Below, piece by piece: positions 52,363 to 62,021 of a DNA stretch of 64,000 bases (positions are counted from its first letter, which is position 1; the number at the start of each line of letters is the position of its first letter). Below the pieces are notes generated by a model. That model ran no database searches. It was not told the DNA's origin and saw nothing but the letters and a program-made list of their open reading frames with translations. The stretch is taken from contig NZ_CP163439.1 in assembly GCF_041052385.1 (NCBI RefSeq), forward strand, positions 1,116,001 through 1,180,000, read 5' to 3'. The stretch is from Streptomyces sp. R28 (lineage in GTDB: Bacteria; Actinomycetota; Actinomycetes; Streptomycetales; Streptomycetaceae). The position numbers and the translations under genes are program-made.

Positions 52363-54876
52363 GTGACCCTCATCGATCAGCTGCCGCCGACCGCCGACCC
52401 CGACGCCCTCTACGAAGCCTTCGAGTCGTGGGCCGAGGAGCGTGGTCTCACGCTCTACCCCCATCAGGAGGAGGCGCTGATCGAGGTGGTCTCGGGCGCG
52501 AACGTGATCGTGTCGACGCCCACCGGCTCCGGCAAGAGCATGATCGCCGCGGGCGCCCACTTCGCGGCGCTGGCCCGGGACGAGGTCACCTTCTACACCG
52601 CTCCGATCAAGGCGCTGGTCTCGGAGAAGTTCTTCGAGCTCTGCAAGATCTTCGGCACGGAGAACGTCGGCATGCTGACCGGCGACGCGTCCGTGAACGC
52701 CGACGCTCCCGTCATCTGCTGCACCGCCGAGGTGCTCGCGTCGATCGCGCTGCGCGACGGCAAGCAGGCGGACGTCGGCCAGGTCGTCATGGATGAGTTC
52801 CACTTCTACGCCGAGGGGGACCGCGGCTGGGCCTGGCAGATCCCGATCCTGGAGCTGCCCCAGGCGCAGTTCATCCTGATGTCGGCGACGCTCGGCGATG
52901 TCTCGATGTTCGAGAAGGACCTCACCCGGCGCACCGGCCGCCCGACGGCGGTGGTCCGCTCGGCGACCCGTCCCGTACCGCTGTCCTACGAGTACAAGCT
53001 CACCCCGCTGACCGAGACGCTGACCGAGTTGCTGCAGACCAAGCAGGCGCCGGTCTACATCGTGCACTTCACGCAGGCGCAGGCCGTGGAGCGGGCGCAG
53101 GCGCTGATGAGCATCAACATGTGCTCGCGCGAGGAGAAGGACCAGATCGCCGAGCTGATCGGCAACTTCCGCTTCACCACCAAGTTCGGCCGCAACCTCT
53201 CCCGTTACGTACGGCACGGCATCGGGGTGCATCACGCCGGCATGCTGCCGAAGTACCGCCGCCTGGTGGAGAAGCTCGCGCAGGCCGGTCTGCTGAAGGT
53301 CATCTGCGGCACGGACACGCTGGGCGTGGGTGTCAACGTCCCCATCCGCACCGTGCTGTTCACGGCCCTGACCAAGTACGACGGCAACCGCGTCCGCACC
53401 CTGCGCAACCGGGAGTTCCACCAGATCGCCGGCCGCGCCGGGCGCGCGGGGTTCGACACGGCGGGCTTCGTCGTCGCCCAGGGGCCCGAGCACGTCATCG
53501 AGAACGAGAAGGCGCTCGCCAAGGCCGGCGACGACCCGAAGAAGCGCCGAAAGGTCGTCCGCAAGAAGGCTCCCGAGGGCTTCGTCGGCTGGACGGAGAA
53601 CACCTTCGACAAGCTCATCACCTCCGAACCGGAGCCGCTGACCTCCCGCTTCCGGGTCACCCACACCATGCTGCTGTCGGTGATCGCCCGGCCCGGCAAC
53701 GCCTTCGAGGCGATGCGGCACCTGCTGGAGGACAACCACGAGCCGCGCAAGCAGCAGCTGCGGCACATCCGGCGCGCGATCGCCATCTACCGTTCGCTGC
53801 TGGACGGCGGCATCGTCGAGAAGCTCGACGAGCCGGACGCCACCGGCCGCATCGTCCGCCTCACCGTCGACCTCCAGCAGGACTTCGCGCTCAACCAGCC
53901 GCTGTCCACCTTCGCCCTGGCCGCGTTCGAACTTCTGGACCCGGATTCGCCCTCCTACGCCCTGGACATGGTGTCCGTCGTCGAATCCACCCTCGACGAC
54001 CCGCGGCAGATCCTCGTCGCCCAGCTGAACAAGGCGAAGGGCGAGGCCGTCGCCGCGATGAAGGCGGACGGCGTCGAGTACGAGGAGCGCATGGAGCGCC
54101 TCCAGGACATCACCTACCCCAAGCCCATGGAGGAGCTGCTCTTCCACGCGTACAACACGTACCGCAAGAGCCACCCCTGGGTCGGCGACCATCCGCTGTC
54201 GCCGAAGTCCGTCATCCGGGACATGTACGAACGGGCGATGTCCTTCACGGAGTTGGTGTCCTTCTACGAGCTGGCCCGCACCGAGGGCATCGTGCTGCGC
54301 TACCTCGCGAGCGCGTACAAGACCCTCGACCACAACATCCCGGACGACCTGAAGTCCGAGGATCTGCAGGATCTGATCGAGTGGCTCGGCGAGATGGTGC
54401 GCCAGGTCGACTCCAGCCTGCTGGACGAGTGGGAGCAGCTCGCCAACCCGGAGGAGATGACCGCCGAGGAGGCGCAGGAGAAGGCCGACGAGGTCAAGCC
54501 CGTCACCACGAACGCGCGTGCCTTCCGCGTCCTCGTCCGCAACGCCATGTTCCGCCGCGTCGAGCTCGCCGCCCTCGACCACGTCGAGGAGCTGGGCGAG
54601 TTGGACGCGGAGGCCGGCTGGGACGCCGAGGCCTGGGGCGAGGCGATGGACAAGTACTGGGACGAGTACGAGGACCTCGGCACCGGCCCCAACGCCCGTG
54701 GGCCCAAGCTCCTGGTGATCGAGGAGGAGCCGGCGAACCGCCTGTGGCGCGTCCGCCAGATCTTCGACGACCCGAACGGCGACCATGACTGGGGCATCAG
54801 CGCGGAGATCGACCTCACCGCCTCCGACGCGGAGGGCCGCGCGGTGGTCCGCGTCACCGACGTAGGCCAGCTGTGA
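52363..54876 (+). CDS. Ski2-like DEAD/DEAH-box helicase (DUF3516)
   Basis: A superfamily 2 helicase of about 837 residues. Motifs: TPTGSGKS (I), TAPIKALVSEKF (Ia), DEFHFYAEGDRG (II), MSATLGD (III), GVHHAGMLPKYR, GTDTLGVGVN (V) and HQIAGRAGRAGF (VI), the Ski2/Mtr4 type. The C-terminal half (about 400-837) matches the actinobacterial DUF3516 extension. It probably acts in RNA turnover or repair. The start GTG 52363 (VTLIDQLPP) matches the usual N-terminus of homologues; GTG 52333 is possible. Confidence 0.92.
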   Translation: MTLIDQLPPTADPDALYEAFESWAEERGLTLYPHQEEALIEVVSGANVIVSTPTGSGKSMIAAGAHFAALARDEVTFYTAPIKALVSEKFFELCKIFGTENVGMLTGDASVNADAPVICCTAEVLASIALRDGKQADVGQVVMDEFHFYAEGDRGWAWQIPILELPQAQFILMSATLGDVSMFEKDLTRRTGRPTAVVRSATRPVPLSYEYKLTPLTETLTELLQTKQAPVYIVHFTQAQAVERAQALMSINMCSREEKDQIAELIGNFRFTTKFGRNLSRYVRHGIGVHHAGMLPKYRRLVEKLAQAGLLKVICGTDTLGVGVNVPIRTVLFTALTKYDGNRVRTLRNREFHQIAGRAGRAGFDTAGFVVAQGPEHVIENEKALAKAGDDPKKRRKVVRKKAPEGFVGWTENTFDKLITSEPEPLTSRFRVTHTMLLSVIARPGNAFEAMRHLLEDNHEPRKQQLRHIRRAIAIYRSLLDGGIVEKLDEPDATGRIVRLTVDLQQDFALNQPLSTFALAAFELLDPDSPSYALDMVSVVESTLDDPRQILVAQLNKAKGEAVAAMKADGVEYEERMERLQDITYPKPMEELLFHAYNTYRKSHPWVGDHPLSPKSVIRDMYERAMSFTELVSFYELARTEGIVLRYLASAYKTLDHNIPDDLKSEDLQDLIEWLGEMVRQVDSSLLDEWEQLANPEEMTAEEAQEKADEVKPVTTNARAFRVLVRNAMFRRVELAALDHVEELGELDAEAGWDAEAWGEAMDKYWDEYEDLGTGPNARGPKLLVIEEEPANRLWRVRQIFDDPNGDHDWGISAEIDLTASDAEGRAVVRVTDVGQL

Positions 54877-54895
54877 GCACAGGAGAATCCCACCC

Positions 54896-55765
54896 ATGAC
54901 GACGAACCCGGCCGAGAGGCTCGTCGACCTGCTCGACCTGGAGCAGATCGAGGTCAACATCTTCCGCGGCCGCAGCCCGCAGGAGTCCCTGCAGCGGGTC
55001 TTCGGCGGCCAGGTGGCCGGCCAGGCACTGGTCGCCGCCGCGCGCACCACGGACGGCGACCGCCCGGTGCACTCGCTGCACGCGTACTTCCTTCGCCCGG
55101 GCAGGCCGGGCGTGCCGATCGTGTACCAGGTCGAACGGGTACGGGACGGCAGGTCGTTCACGACCCGCCGGGTCACCGCCGTGCAGCAGGGCCGCACGAT
55201 CTTCAACCTCACCGCCTCCTTTCATCAGCCTGAGCAAGGGAGCTTCGAGCACCAACTGCCGCCGGGCCGCAAGGTGCCGGCCCCGGAGTCGCTGCCGACG
55301 GTCACCGACGAGATCCGGGAGCATCTGGGCGCACTGCCCGAGCAGTTGGAGCGGATGGCACGCCGTCAGCCCTTCGACATCCGCTATGTGGACCGGCTGC
55401 GCTGGACCGCCGAGGAGGTCGAGGACGCCGAGCCGCGCAGTGCCGTGTGGATGCGCGCGGTCGGGCCGCTGGGCGACGACCCGGTCGTGCACACCTGCGC
55501 GCTGACCTACGCCAGTGACATGACCCTCCTGGACGCCGTCCGCATCCCGGTCGAACCCCTGTGGGGCCCGCGGAGTTTCGACATCGCGTCGCTGGACCAC
55601 GCGATGTGGTTCCACCGGCCGTTCCGCGCGGACGAGTGGTTCCTGTACGACCAGGAGTCACCGATCGCGACCGGTGGGCGGGGACTCGCCCGTGGGCGGA
55701 TCTACGACCTGGAAGGGCGCCTGCTGGTGTCCGTCGTCCAGGAAGGTCTGTTCAGGACGCTGTAG
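54896..55765 (+). CDS. tesB: Acyl-CoA thioesterase II
   Basis: A TesB-type double-hotdog thioesterase of 289 residues. Landmarks are IFRGRSPQESLQRVFGGQVAGQAL, RPVHSLHAYFLRPG, SFTTRRVTAVQQG, LTYASDMTLLD, SLDHAMWFHRPFRADEW and GGRGLARGRIYD. It hydrolyses medium- and long-chain acyl-CoA. It starts 19 bases after the helicase gene and may be co-transcribed; its 3' end overlaps the convergent DUF6397-like gene by 14 bases. Confidence 0.93.
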   Translation: MTTNPAERLVDLLDLEQIEVNIFRGRSPQESLQRVFGGQVAGQALVAAARTTDGDRPVHSLHAYFLRPGRPGVPIVYQVERVRDGRSFTTRRVTAVQQGRTIFNLTASFHQPEQGSFEHQLPPGRKVPAPESLPTVTDEIREHLGALPEQLERMARRQPFDIRYVDRLRWTAEEVEDAEPRSAVWMRAVGPLGDDPVVHTCALTYASDMTLLDAVRIPVEPLWGPRSFDIASLDHAMWFHRPFRADEWFLYDQESPIATGGRGLARGRIYDLEGRLLVSVVQEGLFRTL

Positions 55766-56663
55766 CCCGGGGGCTTCTGCGACGCAGCCGGCTCAGCAGG
55801 CCGCGTGGCGGTTCCGGCTCCTCGGGCCGGGGCGGGACGAGGTGCACCGGATGCGCCGGCGCCGGGCCCCGTACTGCCGTCGGACGCGGGGCCGGCCGCC
55901 TCTCGCGTGCTGCTTCCAGTACTGCCGTCAGGTCGGCCCGCAGCAGGCCGATCTCGTCCGGGTCGTCCGCCGTCATGATCCTCTCGGCCAGGTGCGCGGC
56001 GGGCGAACCCGGTGCGCCGGATGCCGGCGGTCCTGGCCGGAAGCGGTTCAGATGGGAGCGCTCATAGGGGTCGGGGACGATTTCCGCGATCTGGACGGGG
56101 TCGAGGAAGGCGGCCAGCGCGCCGGCGCTCTCCCATGGGTCGCCAGCCAGTCGCAGCAGGAATCCCCGATGCCGTCCCCGCCAGTTGCGCGCCCGTAGAT
56201 CCACGCCCGCGTCCAGCATGCCGCGCAGCCCTTCGGGCGTACGTCGGTCCTTCAGCAGCGGGGTGTTCTTCTCGTCGGCGGCGAACCGCTTCAGCTCCTC
56301 GACGAGATACAACCACACCACGGCTCGGTAGCGATTGAGGTACCAGGTCACCGGGACGACCAGCCCCAGGCGGGCCAGGCGCGTGAACCTGCCGACGGAC
56401 ACGTCCATGAGGCCTGCGCCCTCTGTCGTACCCACCACTTTCACGCGGTCCTGCAACGACTCGGGGAACCCGACCCCCGAACGCAGCCGGTCGATCTCCG
56501 ACCGCGGGACGCGCCGGCCCCCGCCTCCCTCGTCCGGCACGGTCCGGATGAGTCCGAGGTGAACGGCGAGGTCCAACTCTCCACGCTTCAGCCCCAGTTC
56601 GCGGGCGGCGCGACTCGGCGTATACGAGAGGTGGTGCGGTTTCGTGACAGTGTCGCCTGACAT
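55752..56663 (-). CDS. DUF6397-like putative DNA-binding protein
   Basis: A protein of 303 residues. The first 70 residues look like a helix-turn-helix (SYTPSRAARELGLKRGELDLAVHLGLIRTVPDE, RRVPRSEIDRL), followed by FTRLARLGLVVPVTWYLNRYRAVVWLYLVEELKRFA. The C-terminus is Pro/Arg-rich. I recall this as the Streptomyces-restricted DUF6397 family, but this should be checked. Function unknown. It has its own promoter region facing the conservon end. Confidence 0.75.
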   Translation of the reverse strand: MSGDTVTKPHHLSYTPSRAARELGLKRGELDLAVHLGLIRTVPDEGGGGRRVPRSEIDRLRSGVGFPESLQDRVKVVGTTEGAGLMDVSVGRFTRLARLGLVVPVTWYLNRYRAVVWLYLVEELKRFAADEKNTPLLKDRRTPEGLRGMLDAGVDLRARNWRGRHRGFLLRLAGDPWESAGALAAFLDPVQIAEIVPDPYERSHLNRFRPGPPASGAPGSPAAHLAERIMTADDPDEIGLLRADLTAVLEAARERRPAPRPTAVRGPAPAHPVHLVPPRPEEPEPPRGLLSRLRRRSPRATAS

Positions 56664-56789
56664 GGTCGGTCTCCCCCGTGGAGTCAGTGGCTCACGCTGT
56701 GTGCGCTCGCCGTGACAAAAACCGTAGCCGGTCGGGCAGATCTCGTGGCGAGCCTGTGGATAACTCCACGGGGGCGAGGAATCAGCAGG

Positions 56790-57203
56790 TCAGACGTCTG
56801 TGCTCGGTGCCCGTTCGGGCTGTCGGGCGTCCACGTCGAGGTGCTCGCCGACCCGGTTGACGAGCAGGGTCATCTCGTAGCCGATCTGGCCGATGTCCGC
56901 CTCCGCGCCGCTGAGCACGCACAGACAGCTGCCGGTACCCGCCGCCGTGACGAACAGCACCGCGTCGTCGAACTCGACCATCGTCTGGCGCACTCTGCCC
57001 GCGCCGAAGTGCCGCCCGGAGCCCTTGGCGAGGCTGTGCAGTCCGGATGAGACGGCGGCGAGGTGCTCGGCGTCCTCGCGCCGCAGTCCGGTGCTCGCAC
57101 CGGTCACCAGACCGTCGTTGGACAGCACCAGCGCGTGCCGCACATGATCGACGCGCTCCGTCAGGTCGTCCAGCAACCAGCCAAGTCCCTGGTTCTGCGC
57201 CAT
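56790..57203 (-). CDS. Roadblock/LC7 protein (CvnB-like, second copy)
   Basis: A roadblock/LC7-fold protein of 137 residues starting LGWLLDDLTERVDHVRHALVLSNDGLV, with STGLRREDAEHLAAVSSGLHSLAKGSGRHFGAGRVRQTMVEFDDA. It is strongly similar to the conservon CvnB at 58996-59433. CvnB proteins regulate small GTPases of the conservon. It lies beyond cvnD, separated by an oppositely oriented oxidoreductase gene, so it is an extra copy rather than part of the core operon. Confidence 0.87.
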   Translation of the reverse strand: MAQNQGLGWLLDDLTERVDHVRHALVLSNDGLVTGASTGLRREDAEHLAAVSSGLHSLAKGSGRHFGAGRVRQTMVEFDDAVLFVTAAGTGSCLCVLSGAEADIGQIGYEMTLLVNRVGEHLDVDARQPERAPSTDV

Positions 57204-57299
57204 GTTCCGGTCTCCCCGTGTAGATGTCTCCCCCTGCGCCGGAGGATCTCTTCGCCACCCTTCCCGACGATCCGGCCCGCGGGCAAGGAGGATGGGGGC

Positions 57300-57728
57300 A
57301 TGGCGCAGAAGATGACCGATGAGGAATGGCGGGCGTTCGTCTCGCAGGGCACACGCACCGGAAAGTTGTCGACCGTGCGAGCCGACGGGAGTCCGCATGT
57401 GACGCCGATCTGGTTCGTGCTGGACGGTGAGGAGGTGGTGTTCAACACCGGCAAGTCGAGTGTGAAGGGCCGCAATCTGGTCCGTGACGGCCGGGTGGCG
57501 CTGTGCGTGGACGTCGACCGGCCGCCGTACGACTTCGTGGTGCTTCAGGGCATCGCCCGGGTTTCGGAGGATCTCGAGGAGCTGAGGCACTGGGCCGGTC
57601 GTATCGGGGGGCGGTACATGGGCGAGGAGCGCGCGGAGGAGTTCGGGGCCCGCAATGGTGTTCCGGGTGAACTCCTCGTCCGCGTCGCGATCGAGAAGGT
57701 GCTGGCGGAGAAAGGCGTCGCGGACTGA
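57300..57728 (+). CDS. PPOX-class F420-dependent oxidoreductase
   Basis: A split-barrel flavin/deazaflavin-binding protein of 142 residues: GTRTGKLSTVRADGSPHVTPIWFVLDGEEVVFNTGKSSVKGRNLVRDGRVALCVD, typical of the PPOX F420-binding group in actinobacteria. It binds reduced F420 or FMN and reduces unknown substrates. The start at 57300 has AAGGAGG. It runs opposite to the conservon genes on each side. Confidence 0.88.
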   Translation: MAQKMTDEEWRAFVSQGTRTGKLSTVRADGSPHVTPIWFVLDGEEVVFNTGKSSVKGRNLVRDGRVALCVDVDRPPYDFVVLQGIARVSEDLEELRHWAGRIGGRYMGEERAEEFGARNGVPGELLVRVAIEKVLAEKGVAD

Positions 57729-57834
57729 CAGCGGTCCGAAGGCCGGTCGGCGCCAGAGCCGACAGCGGTTGAGAACCGGTCGGCCCATGGAGCCGGTCGG
57801 CGCGCAGGGAAGCAGTCGGCGCGTAGGGAACCAG

Positions 57835-58440
57835 TCAGCCCACGGAGTCGAGCAGCCGGGCGGTGTGCATCCGCCCGCCGTACTCGACGAGGCGGATCAG
57901 CACCTCCTTTCCCGAGTCGCGGTCCCGGGCGTCGCACAGCACGACGGGTGTGCCCCGGTCCAGGTCGAGGGCGCGTGAGACGTCGTGGGCGCCGTACGTC
58001 CGGGCGCCCGCGAAGCAGTTGACGGCCACGACGAACGGGATGTGCCGGTGCTCGAAGTAGTCCACCGCGGGGAAGCAGTCCTCCAGGCGCCGGGTGTCCG
58101 CGAGGACCACCGCGCCCAGGGCGCCCTGTGACAGTTCGTCCCACAGGAACCAGAAGCGGTCCTGCCCCGGGGTGCCGAAGAGGTAGAGGGACAGGCCGGA
58201 CCGGATGGTGATGCGTCCGAAGTCCATGGCGACGGTCGTGGTGACCTTCTGGTCCACGCCGTCGGTGTCGTCCACCAACTGCCCCGCTTCACTGAGCAGT
58301 TCCTCGGTGCGCAGCGGCCGGATCTCACTGACCGCGCCCACCATGGTGGTCTTGCCCACGCCGAATCCGCCGGCGACAAGGATCTTCAGCGCCAGGGCGG
58401 CCGTCTCGCCGTCGGAGGCGTCGGAGTGCTCGGAGACCAT
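57835..58440 (-). CDS. cvnD: Conservon small GTPase
   Basis: A Ras-like GTPase of 201 residues. P-loop GGFGVGKTTMVGAVSEI, switch region DFGRI, G3 LFGTPGQDRFWFLWDEL and the N-K-x-D equivalent AVNCFAGA (Cys-Phe replacing Lys-x-Asp, as in CvnD proteins). Conservons are membrane-associated heterotrimer-like switches that control development and antibiotic output in Streptomyces. It follows cvnC after 119 bases on the same strand. Confidence 0.93.
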   Translation of the reverse strand: MVSEHSDASDGETAALALKILVAGGFGVGKTTMVGAVSEIRPLRTEELLSEAGQLVDDTDGVDQKVTTTVAMDFGRITIRSGLSLYLFGTPGQDRFWFLWDELSQGALGAVVLADTRRLEDCFPAVDYFEHRHIPFVVAVNCFAGARTYGAHDVSRALDLDRGTPVVLCDARDRDSGKEVLIRLVEYGGRMHTARLLDSVG

Positions 58441-58559
58441 CGATCACTTCTCTCGGGAGTGTCGGCATCGGTCGACGTCACGGTGCGAAGTCAGCATCAT
58501 GGCAACTGGGGCTGTCCTTCGTGGGATCGGACCGCTTTTGGCTGGTTCTGGCATGTCAT

Positions 58560-58973
58560 CTACAGGGCTCGCAATCCTTCGATCACCTCGCGAAGGATCC
58601 GTTCGTCCGGAAGTTGTGCGGGTGGTACCGGACGGCTGACGGTGACGCAGCCCATTTCCAGCAGGTCGCCGAGGAGCACCCGGACGACCCCCACGGGCAG
58701 ATCGGCGCCCGCGGCGAGTTCCGCGACCGACTGCGTCTCCGGTCGGCACAGCTCGATGAGGGCCCGGTGTTCCGGCCCGAGCGCGGTGTCGTCGTCGGCT
58801 CCGGGCGCGCCGGCGGCCAGGGTGACGAGGGCGATCAGGTCGAAACGCACCCCGGTGGGGCCGGGGTCGGTGCGTCCGCCCGTCATGGCGTACGGGCGGA
58901 CGAGGGGCCCGGCCTCACTGTCGTACCACTGGCTGCCCTGCTCGCGCGGGGCGCCCGTCGTGTCCTCGATCAT
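58560..58973 (-). CDS. cvnC: Conservon DUF742 protein
   Basis: A DUF742 protein of 137 residues with a winged-helix-like core: SQWYDSEAGPLVRPYAMTGGRT, IELCRPETQSVAELAAGADLPVGVVRVLLGDLLEMG and VIEGLRAL at the end, all conservon CvnC features. It sits 22 bases after cvnB. Confidence 0.93.
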   Translation of the reverse strand: MIEDTTGAPREQGSQWYDSEAGPLVRPYAMTGGRTDPGPTGVRFDLIALVTLAAGAPGADDDTALGPEHRALIELCRPETQSVAELAAGADLPVGVVRVLLGDLLEMGCVTVSRPVPPAQLPDERILREVIEGLRAL

Positions 58974-58995
58974 GCGCGCGGACCGCCCTTTCGGC

Positions 58996-59433
58996 TCATC
59001 CTGCGGCGGGCGGCCGCGCTGCCACGCGAGTTGGCGTGTGGAGGTGCTCGCCGACCCGTTTGACCAGCCGTGCCATCTCGTACGCCACCAGTCCGATGTC
59101 GGCGGTCACGGCGGTGAGGACGGCGAGACAGGAACCGTCGCCCGCGGCCGCCACAAACAGGAAGGCGTCGTCCATCTCCACCATGGTCTGGCGCACCCCG
59201 CCGGCGCCGAAGTGCCTGCCCGCGCCCTTGGCCAGACTGTGGAAACCGGAGGCGACCGCTGCGAGATGCTCTGCGTCCTCGCGACGGAGGCCGGTCGACG
59301 CGCCCACGGCGAGTCCGTCGTTGGACAGCACGACGGCGTGCCGTACCTCGCTCACTCGCAGCACCAAGTCGTCCAGCAACCAGTCGAGTTCGCCGGACCG
59401 CTGAGCTGCTCTCATGCCCGGATCCTGGATCAT
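58996..59433 (-). CDS. cvnB: Conservon roadblock protein
   Basis: A roadblock/LC7 protein of 145 residues: ELDWLLDDLVLRVSEVRHAVVLSNDGLAVGASTGLRREDAEHLAAVASGFHSLAKGAGRHFG. It modulates the CvnD GTPase. Its start overlaps the cvnA stop as ATGA, so kinase and regulator are translated together. A close paralogue is at 56790-57203. Confidence 0.93.
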   Translation of the reverse strand: MIQDPGMRAAQRSGELDWLLDDLVLRVSEVRHAVVLSNDGLAVGASTGLRREDAEHLAAVASGFHSLAKGAGRHFGAGGVRQTMVEMDDAFLFVAAAGDGSCLAVLTAVTADIGLVAYEMARLVKRVGEHLHTPTRVAARPPAAG

Positions 59434-61955
59434 GCGGGGTCTCCTTCGCTGCTGTCGCTGCACGCTGTGGAATCGGGAGTGGCACTGCGGCCGGGCTGCC
59501 TGCCGCCGCCGCGCACCCAGCCGTCGCGGTAGGCCGCCATGCGGTCCCGTACGAGTTCGGGGGTGCGCTGGTCGTCGTCACGGCCGGCGGGCGGCTGCGC
59601 CGGCTCCTCGGGGCGCCCCTCGCGCAGTTGGGGGGCGAGACTCGCCTGCCGTACGCGGCGTGGGAGGTCGTCGGAGACTTCGGAGTCGTCCGGAGGGCGG
59701 TGCAGTCGCAAGGTGGTGACTCCGGGGGGTGGGGTGTCGGTCGTGCTGGCCTCCGCCGCGGCCGGTGCGGGAGCCACCAGTGCGGGCCGGTCGGCGACCG
59801 CGTGGACGGACTCCTGGTGCCGGTCGGCGGCGGGCACGCGCGCGTACTCGCGCTCGGCGGGCCGCTCGCTGTCCGCCCTTCTGCCGGGGGAACGTTCCGC
59901 CGTGGCTTCGTGCAGCAGGGCGGTGGGCAACAGGACGACCGCGGTGGTACCGCCGTAGGGCGAGGCGCGCAAGTGGACCTTGATGCCGTGCCGGGAGGCG
60001 AGCCTGCTGACGACGAAGAGGCCGAGCCGGTCGCTGTCGAACAGGTCGAGTGCCTCGGACTGTTCGATGCGCCGGTTGGCCTCGGCCAGGGTCTCCTTGC
60101 CCATGCCCAGGCCGCGGTCCTCGACCTCGACGGCGTAGCCGTTGCCGACGGGCTCGCCGGTGACGCGCACGCGCGTGTGGGGCGGCGAGAACTGGGCTGC
60201 GTTCTCGACGATCTCGGCGAGGAGGTGGGTGACGTCGGCGACGGCCGCGCCGATGACCAACGCCTCGGGGAGCTGTCGCACCTCCACGCGCGCGTAGTCC
60301 TCGACTTCGGAGACGGCCGCACGGACCACGTTGGTCAGGGAGACCGGCATCCGCCAGGCCCGCCCGGGTGCCGCTCCCGAGAGGATGATCAGGCTCTCGG
60401 CGTGACGTCGCATGCGGGTGGTGAGGTGGTCGAGCCGGAAGAGGTCGCTCAGTTCGTTCGGGTCCTCGGAGCGCCGTTCCATGCTGTCCAGCAGGCTCAG
60501 TTGGCGGTGCACGAGGACCTGGCTGCGGCGGGCGAGGTTGACGAAGACGCCGGAGATGCCGCTGGCGAGCTCGGCGCGCTCCACGGCGGCCCGGAGCGCG
60601 GCGCGGTGGACGGTGCCCAGGGCCTCGGCGACCTGGCCGGTCTCGTCCTCGGCGGGCGGTCCTGGCGGCGCCTCGGCCTGGATGTCGATCTCGTCACCGG
60701 CACGCAGTTTGAGCATGGCCTCGGGGAGTTTGCGCCGGGCGATGTCCAGGGCGCCGTTGCGCAGGCTGACCAGCTCGACGACGAGACCGCGACCGATGCG
60801 TACGGAGATCACGAGGGAGGCGGCGACGGCGGCGAGGCCGAGGAGGACGGCGGCGCCGGCCGGGGTGAGCAGCCCCCGGGTGAACGGGTCGGCGCTGTCC
60901 GCGACTCCGCGCCCGGCGTCCTGCTCGATCGTCCGCATTCCGCCCTGCACGCGTGCGTGTGCCTTGCTCCAGGCGGCTTCCGCCGCGGCGTCGATCGCCC
61001 GTCTGCCCGGTGCGGTGGCCAGGACCTTGTCCTCGACGGCGGCCACGCTCGCGTAGGCGCTGCCGCCGGCGAGGTCCTGCCAGGCCGCGCGTTCCGGTCC
61101 GCGCAGGTCCACGACGGCGGATTCGGTGAGCGTACGGCGGGTGTCGACGGCTCCGGTGAACAGCCTCAGCCGCTCTCCGTCGAGGCGCCCGGCGAGGCGC
61201 GCGCTGTCCAGCACCACGTCCTCCTGGGCCAGCGCCTCGCCCGCGCGGGCGAATTCGAGCAGCACGCGCGCCTCCGAGCCGAGCTCGGCGTCCTGGATGC
61301 CGGTGAGCGCGCCGCCCACCGAGAACGCGCTCGCGATGGTCTTCGTGTACCGCCCGTACGCCTCGTCCCAGCCGGAGCGGTGGTCGAGAACGGCACTGCG
61401 TACGGTGCTCAGCTGCTCGGCGCCGGTGACGAAGGCCTCGAGCCGCCGGGCCACCCCGGCGGGCAGCTCCTCGCTGTCGGCGACCGTGCTGCGGTCGCCG
61501 AGCCTCAGCTGCGCCACCGCTTTGTCGGTGCCTTCCGCGAGCCTCTTGAAATCTGCGCTCTGTCCGGCGGAAGGGTCGGTCGCGTAGCGCACCGCGGCAT
61601 CGCGCTCGGCCTGGAGGGCGGCGACGGCGGCCGCGACGGGGGTCCTGATCTCGGAGTCGACGCGCTGCAACTGGCGCAGCCTGGAGACGTCCTGAGCGGT
61701 GCTGACGGTGGCGTAGGCCCACAGGGCCAGCAGCGAGACGACCGGCACCATCAGCAGACAGACGATCTTGGCGCGGACGGTGCGCGGCCGCATGCGCCAG
61801 CGCTCCGCGCGCGTGGGTGGGTCGTCCGGCGCCACGCCCGTGAGTTCTTCCGGGCCTTCGTCGGCCGGCGGTCCGGCATGGGCGCGGCGGCCGCGCACGG
61901 GGGACGGGGGCGGCGTCTCGACGCCGACTGCGGTGGTCCTACGGGGTGTACGCAT
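59430..61955 (-). CDS. cvnA: Conservon sensor histidine kinase-like protein
   Basis: A membrane sensor of 841 residues. After a basic N-terminus come a helix (about 63-83), a large extracellular nitrate/indole-sensing-like helical domain (about 85-360), a second helix (about 365-385), a HAMP-like linker and a dimerisation segment (LVHRQLSLLDSMERRSED). The ATPase domain has EIVENAAQFSPPHT (N-box), DRGLGMG and GGTTAVVLLPTALL. The Pro-rich tail of about 150 residues is typical of CvnA. The phospho-acceptor histidine is not in a standard H-box, as in other conservons. The start has GAGGAGG. Confidence 0.93.
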   Translation of the reverse strand: MRTPRRTTAVGVETPPPSPVRGRRAHAGPPADEGPEELTGVAPDDPPTRAERWRMRPRTVRAKIVCLLMVPVVSLLALWAYATVSTAQDVSRLRQLQRVDSEIRTPVAAAVAALQAERDAAVRYATDPSAGQSADFKRLAEGTDKAVAQLRLGDRSTVADSEELPAGVARRLEAFVTGAEQLSTVRSAVLDHRSGWDEAYGRYTKTIASAFSVGGALTGIQDAELGSEARVLLEFARAGEALAQEDVVLDSARLAGRLDGERLRLFTGAVDTRRTLTESAVVDLRGPERAAWQDLAGGSAYASVAAVEDKVLATAPGRRAIDAAAEAAWSKAHARVQGGMRTIEQDAGRGVADSADPFTRGLLTPAGAAVLLGLAAVAASLVISVRIGRGLVVELVSLRNGALDIARRKLPEAMLKLRAGDEIDIQAEAPPGPPAEDETGQVAEALGTVHRAALRAAVERAELASGISGVFVNLARRSQVLVHRQLSLLDSMERRSEDPNELSDLFRLDHLTTRMRRHAESLIILSGAAPGRAWRMPVSLTNVVRAAVSEVEDYARVEVRQLPEALVIGAAVADVTHLLAEIVENAAQFSPPHTRVRVTGEPVGNGYAVEVEDRGLGMGKETLAEANRRIEQSEALDLFDSDRLGLFVVSRLASRHGIKVHLRASPYGGTTAVVLLPTALLHEATAERSPGRRADSERPAEREYARVPAADRHQESVHAVADRPALVAPAPAAAEASTTDTPPPGVTTLRLHRPPDDSEVSDDLPRRVRQASLAPQLREGRPEEPAQPPAGRDDDQRTPELVRDRMAAYRDGWVRGGGRQPGRSATPDSTACSDSSEGDPA

Positions 61956-62021
61956 GGCCTCCTCGCTCGGAAGTGGTTCGGGGGCGTGCCGTTCCGGGCC
62001 GTCACCGGTCCGGACCCGTCG

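Noticed and set aside
47104..55212. A 2702-codon open frame on the minus strand
   Set aside because: It spans the antisense of several clear plus-strand genes (ABC exporter, DUF5709, L31, helicase). Its composition (long Gly/Val/Leu/Arg runs) is typical of antisense frames in high-GC DNA.
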